The position numbers and the translations under genes were made by a program. A stretch of DNA of 14,676 nt from Alphaproteobacteria bacterium (GTDB lineage Bacteria; Pseudomonadota; Alphaproteobacteria; Rhizobiales; Devosiaceae): contig JAADFY010000222.1 in assembly GCA_013152625.1 (NCBI GenBank), positions 1 to 14,676 of the forward strand. The letters are read 5' to 3'. Positions within the stretch are counted from its first letter, which is position 1, and the number at the start of each line of letters is the position of its first letter. The notes under the pieces are model-generated. The model worked only from the letters and a program-made list of their open reading frames with translations, ran no database searches and had not been told where the DNA came from. Of the stretch, positions 14,541 through 14,676 are shown one piece after another.

Positions 14541-14676
14541 CCGCTCGGCCCCGACCACGCCAGTCGTCCGGCCACAAAAACCTGCTCGATGTTCAAATCA
14601 GCATCCAGCACCAGTAAATCGGCCTGTTTACCCACCTCGATACTGCCGGTGTTCGCACCAATCCCGGTCCGTTCCG
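14537..14676 (-). CDS. Amidohydrolase-family enzyme, C-terminal end only
   Basis: The last 46 residues of a minus-strand gene that continues past the window edge. They read TGSIEVGKQADLLVLDADL, then NIEQVFVAGRLAWSGPSG and a TAA at 14537-14539. The G-x-I-x-x-G-x-x-ADLLVLD motif is the closing beta-sandwich of metal-dependent amidohydrolases. The DLNIEQVFVAGRL ending most resembles isoaspartyl dipeptidase (IadA); N-acetylglucosamine-6-phosphate deacetylase is an alternative. The active site lies outside the window, so the substrate cannot be set. Confidence 0.7.
   Translation of the reverse strand, partial: ERTGIGANTGSIEVGKQADLLVLDADLNIEQVFVAGRLAWSGPSG

Overview
The window looks like ordinary chromosomal DNA from an alphaproteobacterium. 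It is GC-rich, gene-dense and has short intergenic gaps. The gene families point that way: a periplasmic DUF459-type SGNH protein, an alphaproteobacterial GalU, a PomAB-like stator pair, and intergenic palindromes of a kind common in Hyphomicrobiales and related orders. No phage, transposase, CRISPR array, tRNA or rRNA was recognised. I cannot name the genus.

Layout from left to right. The 3' two thirds of gltD (glutamate synthase small subunit) is followed by a hairpin repeat. On the minus strand lie galE and, behind it, an exported SGNH/GDSL hydrolase. galU is divergent from galE on the plus strand, so the two UDP-sugar enzymes share one intergenic region. A minus-strand outer-membrane beta-barrel protein converges on galU. 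It is separated by a 417-base region rich in palindromes and CtrA-like motifs from motA-motB, the flagellar stator. Convergent to motB is a minus-strand SPFH/band-7 gene plus nfeD, a classic membrane-protease-associated pair. Next comes ferrochelatase hemH on the minus strand, recognisable from end to end but interrupted by one in-frame TAG. A 375-base gap follows. It holds a plausible promoter, a set of mutually compatible helices and a strong intrinsic terminator, all on the plus strand and with no matching protein gene, so it probably encodes a small structured RNA. Beyond it is a minus-strand modA-modB-modC molybdate importer operon with translationally coupled genes. Divergent from modA is nadA (quinolinate synthase) with a good sigma-70-type promoter. 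The window ends inside the 3' end of a minus-strand amidohydrolase whose stop codon overlaps that of nadA.

The genes serve separate housekeeping tasks: nitrogen assimilation, nucleotide sugars for the envelope, motility, membrane quality control, haem, molybdate and NAD. There is no large multi-gene novel system here. The two items most worth a second look are the candidate RNA at about 10621-10828 and the internal stop in hemH. The palindrome cluster upstream of motA comes next.
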